DNA of 64,000 bases, taken from positions 144,806-208,805 of the forward strand of contig VXAY01002248.1 in assembly GCA_013399855.1 (NCBI GenBank). The letters are read 5' to 3'. A program made the position numbers and the translations under genes. Of this stretch, positions 24,501-34,765 are shown piece after piece. Position 1 is the first letter of the stretch. Every line of letters starts with the position of its first letter. The notes beneath the pieces are model-generated. The model made no database searches. It had not been told where the DNA came from and worked only from the letters and a program-made list of their open reading frames with translations. Source of the stretch: Oxyruncus cristatus (lineage: Eukaryota; Chordata; Aves; Passeriformes; Cotingidae).

Positions 24501-27500
24501 TAATTTAGGTAGTTGAGAATTGGATTTTCTTTTTAATTTGTATTTTCCCTATAATTTCCCCTTCTTTGAATCATTCTAGCAAGATGCTCACTGAAATCCA
24601 AACAAAATAGCTGGTGTTCAGTTCTCATGATGAGACAATGTAGGGATTTTGGAGTTAAAAATGTAACTAGTTGGGTAAGTACGGTACTGTCTTTCTGCTA
24701 GAGCATGAAAGAGAAAGGTGTGTTGCAGTTGTCCCCCACACATGCATTAGCTACGTCTTTCTTCCCTTTTTGTATTTAGAATTCAAACAAATGAAGGTTT
24801 GAGGGAAAGATATGATTCGAAGCAGGGAAGACTCGCCCCTCAGGAGTTTTAGTTACTGTAATATAGGTGAAAATCTAGTCTGGTGAATGACAGTCATGCA
24901 CAGGAGTCATGCATCCAGCATGTGAACACACACCCATAATGCCAGCCACTGCCAAAGAGGAGGTTATAGTTACAGTGCAGTTCACCTTCTCAGATAAAAA
25001 AGCCTTTGACACAACTTTACTCTCTGTGTATTTCACATTTTCTCTGTAAATCTGCTGAAATGGATGACACTGTAATGCTGTGTAGTAACTGACATGTCTA
25101 TCATTAAATTTTGGTAATCACTTGATAAACGCCCTATAAGATATATCTACATCTCAAAAAATGGTGTTGGTTTAAAAAATATCTAATATTTCCTCCCTTC
25201 ATTTTTCTTTCTTTAAATGAATATATATTTAAGGATGGGGAATTTCTTTTTTTTCCCATGTCGTTTCTGGGATTTAACTAATAATGACTTTATTATGATA
25301 ACAGAACATTTCTCTGTACGACAATACTTCAGTCAAGAAACGAAACAGATAATTGTGGGGGTTTTTTTTGTTTTGGTTTTGGTTTTTGTTTTTTGTCTTT
25401 CAACCTGGTGGAATCACTGTATTCCAAGAACTGGGTCTTACAAGGAAAAATACCCCGTACCCACCACCATCCAGTACTGCAATCTTAAAATAAAATGCAG
25501 ACAGCTGGAAAAAGATTCTCAGCGAAGTGAATGCAATGTTTGTCTAGTAGAGAAGGTAAGGTCAGCTCTGTAGATTTCTTGGAACAGGTCTCCCATCAGT
25601 GTAAACTGACAGAGGTCCACCAAAGTCAATTTACACCAAATGAAGTCTTCTTTATTTTTGCTTTATCTATCTTTGCATTGCAACGCTGCTGCCTACAGAC
25701 CACAGTGGTGAAGAACAGCAGGAGTTATCCTGCAGAGGCTTTGGTGTATTTGCAGCTCAATGACAAGTGCCTTTGGAGGTCTGAAAGAACAGCCCGCTAC
25801 TGCAGGTCATTTGTGCTTCTTTCTGTGTCTGCAATATATTCCCACAAACAATTCTCTGTTGTGCACACAAATAATCATAAAAAAGGGAGATAGTAATTTT
25901 CATTTCTCTGCTGTGTGAGGTAATATTTCTCAGATCAAGGCCACTAGGGCTGGTTGGAAAAAGAAAGGTGTTTCAAGTCTTTCAAAAACTAACCACTGTG
26001 CATGGTCATTGTGTGGGCAGATAAAGACAAATATCTTGAAGTTATTTGCAATATAAACAGTTGTACACTTAAAGCAATTGTCAGTTAATATTTTTACTTT
26101 CCTTTTTTTTTTCTGATCTTTAATAGAAACAGGTTTGTTTAACTTAGCAATAAATAGGATATTACAGGGTTAAAGAGTAGCACTTCTACTTCCTTCTTAT
26201 TCTTATCCCTCCTTCATATATTTTTATCTTTTTATCCTCTTCATCTTACAATTTCTTTTCCTTTCCTCTGTTTCCCTTCCCTCTTTCTTCTTCATTTCCT
26301 CTTTTTTAAATTTATTTGCTCTTTTTGCTCTAAACCTGGATTTTAAAAATAATTACTGGACTGCAACACTTACATTACAGCAAGCTCTCCTCATAACCTC
26401 TATGCTGCTCCGAAACTTCTACATCACCCTCTAGCTTCTCCAAAGCAGCTTGCTGAAATGGTAATGGTTTTAAAATATATAGTACACATTAATAAGGAAT
26501 CAACAGTATTATATTGACATTTTCTTTCTTTATCTCAAAGTAGAAATAAGGATGAGTAGATATGTTAAGTAGCTCTCTATTTTTTTTAAGACCTTCCGTG
26601 AAAAAATCCTGTTTCTCTAAGAAAAATTGGATGCCAAATCTTGGGATACAGGCTAGTTTCTCAAATACCTCATCTCTGGTCAATAGAGAATGGATTATAT
26701 GGGTGATTAAGAACATGGGCAGGAAAGCTGACTAGTCTCTCATGTTTTTTTTAGTAACATTACTTGAAGTAGCCTAAAAACTGTTGTAAAAAGAGCAGAA
26801 TTAGTCCCTGCCCTGAACAGGGAATAAGAAGGAATTACTGAAGGCACTCGGAATGCTGAATACAGCCTAGGCAGATTAGAAGCTGAGATCATAAACCTGT
26901 TAAAACTTGTGTAAGTAGAAATGTAGGATACTGAATTAAATGAAGTTACATTTCATAAAATATTGCAAGGTAGAATAGATCGAATTTAGTTGTACATACA
27001 GTGCTAGAGATACAGAAAGACCTTAATGATAAAAGTGTCAGATAATTTTTCAATACTGTTCCAGGGACATCTGAAGTTTGATGGCAAAAACCTCAAATGT
27101 GACCTAATTATTATTAGTACCTTAATCATAATTTTAGTCTAGTTATAACTTAAATAAAAATTTGTGTTCAGAACTGTTCCACCACTTTTAGGATCATAAG
27201 AAAATTTCCCAGCAAGTGTTTAGATTTCCAAATTACCACTCATATCCTAAATTTCAGGAAAAAAAGTTTCCACTATCAAAAAAAAAATTATGTTTTCTTA
27301 CAATTATTTTATAAAGTTTATTTAGAGCTATTGCTTAGCCCTACAAGAGTTAATTAATTTACATCATTAAACTAACACTGATACAGCAGTATCACTATGA
27401 CTGCCACATCCTCCTTGTTGTTACATCTCAACATTCTTCTCACTCTATCTACAACATTTTATATGCTCTTAAATATTTACTCCTTTTACCCTCAGGGATT

Positions 27501-28887
27501 ACAGGCTGAAGTCATCCTATTTATTTAAGCTAGATATAGATATGTTCCTTTTTTGTTTTGTTTTGTTTTTAATCTAGGAAGGAGAGAAAGTGAGACAGTG
27601 AGATTTATGAATATGTATGAAATAGGAAAGGGGAACACCAAACACAAAAAGACCCACTTTGCAAATTCTACCGTATCATAAATCCTGACTGTTCAACACA
27701 GCCATTTACTCTTTATCAGACTGAAAAACTCCAAATGTTGCATTTGGAAATTAGGGGCCTTACAAATTATGGGCCGTGGAAATTCCTCTGAACTCTTTAC
27801 TGGCTTCTTTCACTGGCTTTCTCACACTATGAGCAGATTTGACCCCGAGTTCTCCAAATGTATATAGAAATGCATTTGGAAGATGACATTTTTTTGCAGT
27901 TACACACCCTGTCACCACCCAGGATTTATCATGCCCTACTATCATGTCTTTTGCTTCCATCAAGAAAGGAATGGGTGGAGAAAGAGATTTCATTATGGTT
28001 AGTTTATCTCCACAGGCAGAATGCTTCAGAGAAGAGAAGAGAAAGTGTCCTCCATCACAGCAGTGGCCTGATAAAATCCTTGTCATCTGCAGTTTTCCTT
28101 TCAGAATTTTTTTCTTATTTGGGAGCATTTCATCTAAATCATCACTCTTTGGGCAGTCCTGTGTGAATCATAATCTGTTCTGATACTACTATCAGTGAAA
28201 ATGGTGCTGTCAACATTTATGTCAATGCTGAGGTTGTAATTTCTTGACAGTAATGTTCCTCACTTGATATAACACTCTCTGTTCCACCTGGAGGAAGCTC
28301 CTGCTTGGTGCTGTCTCACTAAAAGTCCTGTGCTGTCCAGGCATATGGGAGGCTGAGAAGACGTAGTGCTGTCCATGCCATATTTATTGGGTCTGGTAAC
28401 AGGTCTTAAGCTTATCTGGAAGAACACTGATACACCCAAAAGTCTGAGGGTAGAATTCACTGATACTAGAGGTGGTTTGGGATTAGGGGAGAGGAATGGG
28501 ATTGCTCTGTTATCACATTTTCATTCTGAATTTATAGACAAATAGGTACTCTAAGTTTAGTCTGTAGAGGTCATCCCGGTTTGTGTCATAAGTAACATAC
28601 AATTTCCCTATATTATAAAGAAAATTAAAATTCTTGCATAACAAACAAACAAATAAAACAACAACAACAAAACTAAAACAAAACTTGTCCCCAAAATTAT
28701 AGTTTGTTACAAGCTTGCCATAAGCAGAGATCAGAAATATCAAGAACACTTGCAATGGACTATTTTCTAACCTTCAGCACTGTTCTTCCCTTTAAGCACA
28801 GGAAGAAGGAATTCATATGTATATTTGCCAATTCTACATAAAGTTTTAATATAATTGAACTATGAAATACCAGATATAAAACAGAAA
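24501..28887. other. Non-coding DNA, no gene recognised
   Basis: AT-rich sequence without a recognisable repeat family, apart from a G/T-rich stretch at 25360-25400 and a pyrimidine-rich stretch at about 26185-26330. A 118-codon frame starting at 25217 begins inside the low-complexity sequence and resembles nothing I know. A GTAAG donor-like site at 25556-25560 is not matched by a convincing acceptor. Confidence 0.5.
26185..26330. repeat. Pyrimidine-rich low-complexity tract
   Basis: The plus strand is dominated by C and T, with only scattered A and almost no G, over about 145 bases. It is a low-complexity polypyrimidine/polypurine segment and not a perfect repeat. Confidence 0.7.
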
Positions 28888-29175
28888 ATGGAACAGACGC
28901 AGAAAAAGGCTGCTTAGAAGGTCAAGGTTTTCTTAACAGTCTAGAAAGCTTGGTTTGTTGAACCTTTCAAAATGAAATGAGTATGAGAGAGGATTTGATT
29001 GCTGTCCAAAATAACATCAGGGAAGTTTTAATGGTAACATGAGAGAAGGAAAGGGCCTATTATAGCTAACGGGCAATGTTTGCCCAAGAGAAAATGGGTA
29101 TAAAGTGTTGAAAATAAATTTAAACTAGAAAGTGGAAGAATATTCTCACTCATTAGAGAAACAATGTTCTGCACA
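28888..29175 (+). mobile_element. Old CR1 LINE fragment, plus strand
   Basis: The order of landmarks fits the 3' part of an old amniote CR1: GGAACAGACGCAGAAAAAGG at the left, then GGATTTGATTGCTGTCC near 28993, ACATCAGGGAAG near 29013, GGCAATGTTTGCCCAAGAG near 29072, and AATGGGTATAAA near 29094. The part encoding the end of ORF2 and the start of the 3' untranslated region is kept; no terminal tail is recognisable. Divergence is clearly higher than in the copies at 4.4, 31.1 and 34.5 kb, so this insertion is older. No intact frame remains. Confidence 0.75.
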
Positions 29176-31093
29176 AATCTAGCAACCAGAGACCCGGGAG
29201 CGAAAAATACTGATTTTTTTTTTTTTTTTTATATGGAAAGTGAAAGAGTTTATACTGCATGCTATTTACCATAGCAGATCATTTTAGATCGCCACATCTC
29301 CTCCCATTTCTGACATTTTTTGAGAAGGAGAGGAAAATTCACTAGTTTGTATATTCATCTGCATTTTGAAAATCAAATTTGCTATAGTAAGAAAATTGAA
29401 CATACAGTTAAATCACACAACACTCCTTCAAAAGGTTTAGTATTCCTGTGGGTGGCATGAACTTCTGGCCTTCTACAAGAAAAATCAAACACATAACTAA
29501 AGGCAAAGAGATATGCTTGCAAATGAAGAATATAATCTGTAGCTGTTCAAATCCAGTAATTTTCACTGATTGGTTCCAGTTTAGAAGTCTAGGGGAATTT
29601 CTTGGGAATTAGACAAGTCAGAGTAAAGGGAAGAAACACTGTCTTCTACAATATGCTGAGTAATAAATCTATGTAATTACCTGTTTATTAAGGTACAATG
29701 AGTCTTTGCAACATTGAGTGTTTAAAAAAATATGCAAATTATGAAACAGTCTACGTAACAGCTAAATGAAAAGCTTCATGACTTCATGACTTCATCTGAA
29801 CTTTCAAACAAATAACAAATAACATAAGCTGTACACAAATTCTAAAAAGACAGCTGGCAAAATTTGTAAATAATCAGTAGATTGCCTTCATATCCCAGAA
29901 TGTTTGTATTAGTTTAAAAGTCTCCACTTTTCAGGGTAAAACTGGAATCCCTACTTGAGGATAGAGCCAACAACTTGGTAGACATACAATCAATATTCAA
30001 AGTGTCACTAGCCCCCAACTTCAGGAGGTGCTGTTCTGGTGTGCATGTAAGTAAATCTTGAAACACTTTTTAACCAGAATTCTAAAATTGTGGTAGGCAA
30101 AAATTGCCGGGTGGTTTTAAGAAGTATGAATGGCTTCTTGGCATAAAAATATCTCCAGAAAAAAAATGACAAAACAAACCCAAGAAACCCCCTCAAAAGA
30201 CCAAAACCAAACCAACCAAAGCAAGTAATTAATGTATTTTGTGGTCTTAATTTAGTTGGGATAATTAAAAGATACTCATTTACTTCCCTGCCCCTCTATT
30301 TAAAATGCTGCAGCAAATTTCACAGGGATAGTGTTTGTCATTTGATCTGGGGTCACCAGTTCGTGTCAGGTCACCAGTTTATTCCATAGTGGTCCAGCAG
30401 TATTATGGAGCTCTCCACTTCAATAATTCTATAGGCATGTGTAAATCTGTTTCAAACTTGTGCTTCCCTTAAAAATGTCTTCTTCACTCTTTGAAAAGTT
30501 ACACTTATGTTTTCTCTGGGAATTCTGCATATAGCTTAGGGCGACTGTGTTCCTCATATGAGATACAGTATGATGTGCTAAAGTCTTCAGTTCCCTGGCT
30601 TGCCTTGCCCTGTATCTCAGGAGGATCAGTACTGGTTTATCAATGACTGCAAGCTGTATCTTAGATATTATTTATATCAACTCTCTGCATTTTAATACTG
30701 CATCAGAATCATGCTAGTATTTGCAACATTTGACCATATTATTCCAGTCTAATACGCCTACTTATCTACTTTATTGGGATTATATAGCAATTGGCTACAT
30801 CTTCCATGAAGAATCAAATTCAAATCATTGCAAATACATCTGATAGTTTTTTCTTTGTAAATTCTGAAATATATTCTGAAATATCACAGCTCCAGGTATG
30901 TTCCTTTTCTATGGTGCTTTTGACAGCTTTTGTTATTCAACACTCTGGTTTTCTGTTGGGTCTTTTTCAGGGTTCGTGTTTGTTTGTTTGTTTTAATATA
31001 TACAGTTATAAAATTGTTTCCTTAGGTAAAGGGGGATTTGCAACTGTGATTCTTATATTTATAGGATTTGCCCTCCCATATACCTCCATGTCC
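29176..31093. other. Non-coding DNA, no gene recognised
   Basis: Contains a 17-base T run at 29214-29230, a small tandem of CTTCATGA-type units near 29775, and two copies of an 18-base unit starting GGTCACCAGTT at 30351 and 30369. Nothing protein-like is seen. Confidence 0.5.
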
Positions 31094-31231
31094 ACGGCAG
31101 TGGTAGAGTCACCGTCCCTGGAAGTGTTAAAAAAATGTGTGGACATGGTATTTGAAGATGTGATTTAGTGGTGAAGATGCTGGACTTGATCTTAAGGGTT
31201 TTTTTCCAACCTTAATGTCTATGATTTTATG
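31094..31231 (+). mobile_element. CR1 LINE 3'-end fragment, plus strand
   Basis: A strongly 5'-truncated CR1 of about 140 bases. It has the sequence around GTAGAGTCACCGTCCCTGGA, then TGTGTGGACATGGTATTTG, GATTTAGTGGTGAAGATG, TTTTTTTCCAACCTTAATG, and ends in the characteristic TCTATGATTTTATG tail. It carries no complete coding region. An overlapping 125-codon frame from 30791 runs into this element and is a chance frame. Confidence 0.9.
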
Positions 31232-32539
31232 AAAAAAAATTGATATACTTGACACTTTCAAGTAGATTTGATGAGGAAATCTAGACCTAAAACTTAATTC
31301 CTAGAATTTAACATAAAAGAAATGTCTGGATTAAAAATAAAAAGCACAAAACCCATATAGAATTGCCACCAAATATGACCTTACATCTTCATAGACAGTA
31401 AAGAACCCCTAGAAAAGAAAGCTCTATAAATCCCTCAATTTTGGGAAAGTTCTTTCTCTGGTAAATTTCCTCTTAACAAATGAAACTGACTGTGAAGGAT
31501 GCATTGCAGTCCTGGATGGCATTGCAGTTTCTGTTCTCTCCCCTGCTTTGCAACCTTAGGAATTGCCGGATCCCAGGTGAGGTTGCTGGTGTCCAACCAC
31601 ATCTGGCATGGATGGTCATGGATCAAAAGGAAGGCTCTGATGCTGTGCTGAAAATTACTGAAATATACACCTCTCTAGGAGAGAAAGAGAGTGAGACAGG
31701 AGGCAATTAGATGAGTCACTTCTCTGCAGGTGCGACTTGACATAATCTGCCTTATGGTGGACATATCTGCCTCTCTGTATCTATATCTCCTTTGCCAAGA
31801 TTAGATCTGTTTCTTTCCACACACTATCTTTGAGATGGTTACATTATTTTGAAGAAATAACATTGACTTAATGTGGTGATCTTACATACTTCTTGAATTA
31901 CTTGTGGATACCTGAATTCTATGATACACATTTGTTTCATCTTTATATTTGTTAGTTCAACTTAAAAATAGTCACAGCAATAAGGTAGTGCTACGGTCTT
32001 ATTTGTTCGGGGAAGATAATATTCATCAAACTCTGTCGGCAAATGTTGTAAGTTTTTTACCACTGTTAAGCATGTGATTAATTTCTAGAATTTCCTCCCT
32101 CCACACACGGTCGTATGTTCAGCTCTCTACATTTCCTCAAATCGCATTTCCATATTTGTGTGTAACTTCACTGAGACGAAATAGTGGAGATAAAGATCTG
32201 AGGGAAGCAACTAGGAGAGTAACGAATGACTCCTGCCTTCAGGAGAGCAGACTTTGTCTTGTTCAGGGAACTGGTTGTGAGATCTCATGGGATGCTGCCT
32301 TGTAGGGCAGAGGGGTGTGGGATAGCTCATCAAGGACAAAATTAGAGCAAAAGAAAAATCTGTTTCATTGTGATGGATGTTGAACAGGTTTGGCAAGAGA
32401 ATGACTTAGTTCACTGAGTTCAACCAGCAAATATTTAGCAGGTTAGAAAATGAAAAGCACTGTGGGCCACCAGAAGGAATAGAGAAATTTTTCCTGAGAG
32501 TATAGTGATTAAATTAGACAATGAAGAGTTTACCTGGAG
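31232..32539. other. Non-coding DNA, no gene recognised
   Basis: No repeat family or gene is recognised. A 17-base segment at 31560-31576 lies between a pyrimidine tract ending in TAG and a GTGAGG donor-like site. It is too short to carry weight. Confidence 0.5.
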
Positions 32540-33014
32540 TTGAAATTGGTAATGGATATGAAAAGCAACCAGAAAGACCTCTACTAGCACACCAACAGCA
32601 AGAAAAAGACTAAAGAAGATTTGTATCTACTGCTGAATGAGATCATGAGCAAAGGACATGGAAGAAGGTCTTCCTTTGCTCAGTCTTTAGAGGTACAGCC
32701 TGCATTCCAGCTTTCCGGATCTCATGCCTAGCAGCAGAGTTTAAAGGATTTCAGTGCTCTACACTACACAGAAAGATCAAGCTGGGAATCACTTAGGCAA
32801 ATTTGACATACACATACCCATGGAAGCAGATGGAACACAACTGGAGGTCCTGAGAAAGCTGGAAAAAGTAATTTTATGGTGTTTTCAAAAGGTTATAGTT
32901 TTCAGGACTGGTTTCTGAGGATTTAAAAAGGACAAACATCAAAGCCACTTTGCAGAAAGTCAAAATACTTAGATTGATCTAGGGAACTATATTCCAGTAA
33001 GTCTTCCCTCAGTG
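32540..33014 (+). mobile_element. CR1 LINE ORF2 fragment, plus strand
   Basis: The nucleotide order matches CR1 ORF2 from the linker into early reverse transcriptase. Landmarks are AAAAGCAACCAGAAAGACC near 32560, CTACTGCTGAATGAGAT near 32626, TTTGCTCAGTCTTTAGAGG near 32675, a GGAATCACTTAGGCAAATT stretch near 32786, CCCATGGAAGCAGATGGAA near 32818, and GGGAACTATATTCCAGTAAG followed by TCTTCCCTCAGTGTTC at about 32981-33017. The latter corresponds to the NYRPVSLTSV region. Several stops and frameshifts make it inactive. Similarity stops abruptly at about 33014, where a GC-rich sequence begins. The left border is uncertain. Confidence 0.8.
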
Positions 33015-33815
33015 TTCATAAGGTGTGGAAAGCAGTGGCAGTGGCAGCTTCAGCACTGTGGGCCAGCCAGCCTCGAGGTCTGCCCTCCACACCTGCCTCA
33101 AATCCCTCCAGGCCTGCAGTCCCCAGCCCAAGTCCCAGCAGAGCACTGCACTCTCTCCCAGATAACCATCAGTGGAGCTGGCACTGGGTAAATGCAAGAG
33201 GTGCTCTGAGAAGGTTCAGGAACTACTGGGACTCTTCTGCAGTACCAAGGGTGCTGGGACTCTCCTTGTGCCCACAGTCCTGAGAGAGCTGCTATGCAGG
33301 ACCACAGCACCTGTACCAACCAAGACCTTCCTCAGTGTGGACTCTTCCTCCATGTGGAAGACCAGAGCCCTGCTGGAACTTTCATGTTAGACACAGGAGC
33401 TTGCAGGAGCCCTGGATCAAATGTCAATGGACAGAGCCTGTGGGGCTGCTGAAGAGCAGTGAGGTTGGAGCAGTCACAGCCACTACCCAGTGCCACCACA
33501 GTCACCTCTGGGGCTGCCCCCAGCTGCAGCTCAGCCAGGGAGGCAGGCATCCCAAAAGGAGAAAAGCCTGCTTTGTGGGGTGCTTGCCATCTTCTCATGA
33601 TCTTACAGGAGTGATCTAACCTCAGGGTGGACAGGTTCCAGGATGAGACACTGGTGGCCCTCAGCACAAAGGCCCAGCAATGCACCTCAGAGTGAAATGC
33701 AGGTGGAGGAACCCTGGTGACCTTTTTGGTGCAAAAAGAACCTTGACTTGTGTTCTCAAAAGGTTGTCAGAGTAGGACTACCCCTTGCATCACAGTGGGA
33801 AAGCCTCAGCCAGAG
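33015..33815. other. GC-rich block of unknown origin inside a transposon nest
   Basis: About 800 bases are clearly richer in G and C than everything around them. The block starts where a CR1 ORF2 fragment breaks off and ends where a minus-strand CR1 3' end begins. Many overlapping frames of 65-117 codons are open on both strands, as expected from fewer AT-rich stop codons. None resembles a known protein, and I see no TATA box, terminal repeats or tail that would name a family. It may be a diverged transposon or retroposed segment. Confidence 0.5.
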
Positions 33816-33817
33816 AG

Positions 33818-33872
33818 CCCAGAAGATTGGAATTTTGGGGGTCACCTTGTGCAAACCCCTGCTGAAGGAGAG
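33818..33872 (-). mobile_element. CR1 LINE 3' part, left half of an element split by an LTR
   Basis: The plus strand reads GATTGGAATTTTGGGGGTCA followed by CCTTGTGCAAACCCCTGCTG. This is the reverse complement of the near-terminal CR1 3' region (usually GGTTGGAAGGGACC... then GTCCAACCCCCCTGCT). It stops at 33872 where the LTR starts and resumes at 34467 in the same orientation. The terminal tail on the left is not clearly preserved. Confidence 0.65.
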
Positions 33873-34143
33873 TGGGCTCATTTTGGCTGGGGTAGAGTTA
33901 GTTTTCTTCGCAGTGCCTGGTGTGGGTCTGTGTTTGGGATTTGTGCTGAACACAGGGATGATAACTAGAGATGTTTTTGTTGTTGCTGAGCAAGGCTTAC
34001 AGAGCCAAGGCCTTTTCTGCTTCTTGTGCTGCCACGCTGGTGAGGAGGCTGGGGGTCCATGGGAGGCTGGGAGGAGACAAAGCAGGGACAGGTGACCTCA
34101 ACAGACCAAAGGGATCTACCAGGACATATTACATTGTGCTCAG

Positions 34144-34150
34144 TATATAA
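34144..34150 (+). promoter_or_regulatory. TATA box of the LTR promoter
   Basis: TATATAA lies about 270 bases into the LTR, where the U3 promoter of this LTR type is expected. It precedes a GGAGGAAAGGAGGAAAGG purine stretch. Whether the promoter is active today cannot be judged from sequence. Confidence 0.6.
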
Positions 34151-34330
34151 GACTGGTGGAGGAAAGGAGGAAAGGGGGACATTTGGGATGATGGAATTTG
34201 TCTTCCCAAGTAACCACTGCACATGATGGGGCCCTGTACTCCTGGGGGTGGCTGAACACCTGCGTGCCCAAAAGAAGCAGTGAATTAATCCTTGCTTCCT
34301 TTGCTTATGGGTGTAGCTTTTGCTTTCCTT

Positions 34331-34336
34331 ATTAAA
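34331..34336 (+). promoter_or_regulatory. LTR polyadenylation signal (ATTAAA)
   Basis: ATTAAA lies about 130 bases from the 3' end of the LTR and 187 bases after the TATA box, matching the usual position of the signal at the end of the R region in this LTR family. Confidence 0.55.
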
Positions 34337-34466
34337 CTATCTTTATCTCAACCCACAAGGTTTCCAGCTTTTTCCCTTCTGATTCTCTCCCCAGTCCCAC
34401 TGATGAGGGAGTGAGTGAGCGAATGGCTGCTGAGGCTTGGCTGCTGTCTGGGGTTAAACCACAACA

Positions 34467-34765
34467 GAGGGGCAGTGCTCGATCACTCACATGCTAAAGA
34501 GGTGTTTTCTAATTTCCAGGAGGAACTTCTTGTGTTCCAGTTTGTGCTCATTGCCTCTTGTTCTGTTATGGGGCACCACTCCAAAGAGTCATTGTCAACA
34601 GGCCTCACAACAGTATCATCCAAGTGCCTCAGCACCTGTGGGTACACTGTGCCAGGACCTGTGGATTTATGTTTGTCTAATTTGCTTAAGAATTCTTTAA
34701 CCCAATCCTCTGCTGCCAAGGGCAAGTTTTTCTTGCTCCAGAATCCTGCCGCCATCATCTCCTAT
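34467..34765 (-). mobile_element. CR1 LINE, internally deleted, right half of an LTR-split element
   Basis: On the minus strand, ORF2-derived sequence (SKKNLPLAAEDWVKEFLSKL near 34740-34680, then DKHKSTGPGTVYPQVLRHL near 34675-34620) is joined directly at about 34600-34615 to the 3' untranslated region. That region is recognisable on the plus strand as GGAGGAACTTCTTGTGTTCC at 34519-34538 followed by AGTTTGTGCTCATTGCC. Most of the reverse transcriptase is missing. The element continues leftward at 33872 beyond the inserted LTR. The right border is approximate. Inactive. Confidence 0.85.

Larger units (their letters stand above)
33873..34466 (+). mobile_element. Solo LTR of an endogenous retrovirus, probably ERVL-type
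   Basis: A complete solo long terminal repeat of about 594 bases, starting with TG and ending with CA. Internal order fits a widespread avian LTR family: TTTTGGCTGGGGTAGAGTTA near the start, ACAGAGCCAAGGCCTTTTCT near 34000, TGACCTCAACAGACCAAAGG near 34092, a TATATAA box, CTTATTAAACTATCTTTAT near 34329, and GGGGTTAAACCACAACA at the end. Flanking five-base sequences GAGAG (33868-33872) and GAGGG (34467-34471) look like a target duplication with one change. A five-base duplication suits ERVL-like elements. The family assignment is from memory. No gag, pol or env sequence adjoins it, so the provirus was lost by LTR recombination. Confidence 0.88.

Noticed and set aside
25217..25573. 118-codon frame with a GTAAG donor-like site near its end
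   Set aside because: It begins in T- and G-rich low-complexity sequence, no convincing acceptor precedes the interesting C-terminal part, and the translation resembles no known protein.
30351..30386. Two 18-base direct repeats starting GGTCACCAGTT as a binding-site pair
   Set aside because: Only two imperfect copies; a simple local duplication explains them.
33332..33685. Frames of 94 and 117 codons on opposite strands in the GC-rich block
   Set aside because: Both strands are open because GC-rich sequence has few stops; neither translation shows domains or similarity that I recognise.
33748..34095. 115-codon plus-strand frame
   Set aside because: It runs from a CR1 3' fragment into the U3 part of a solo LTR, neither of which codes for protein.
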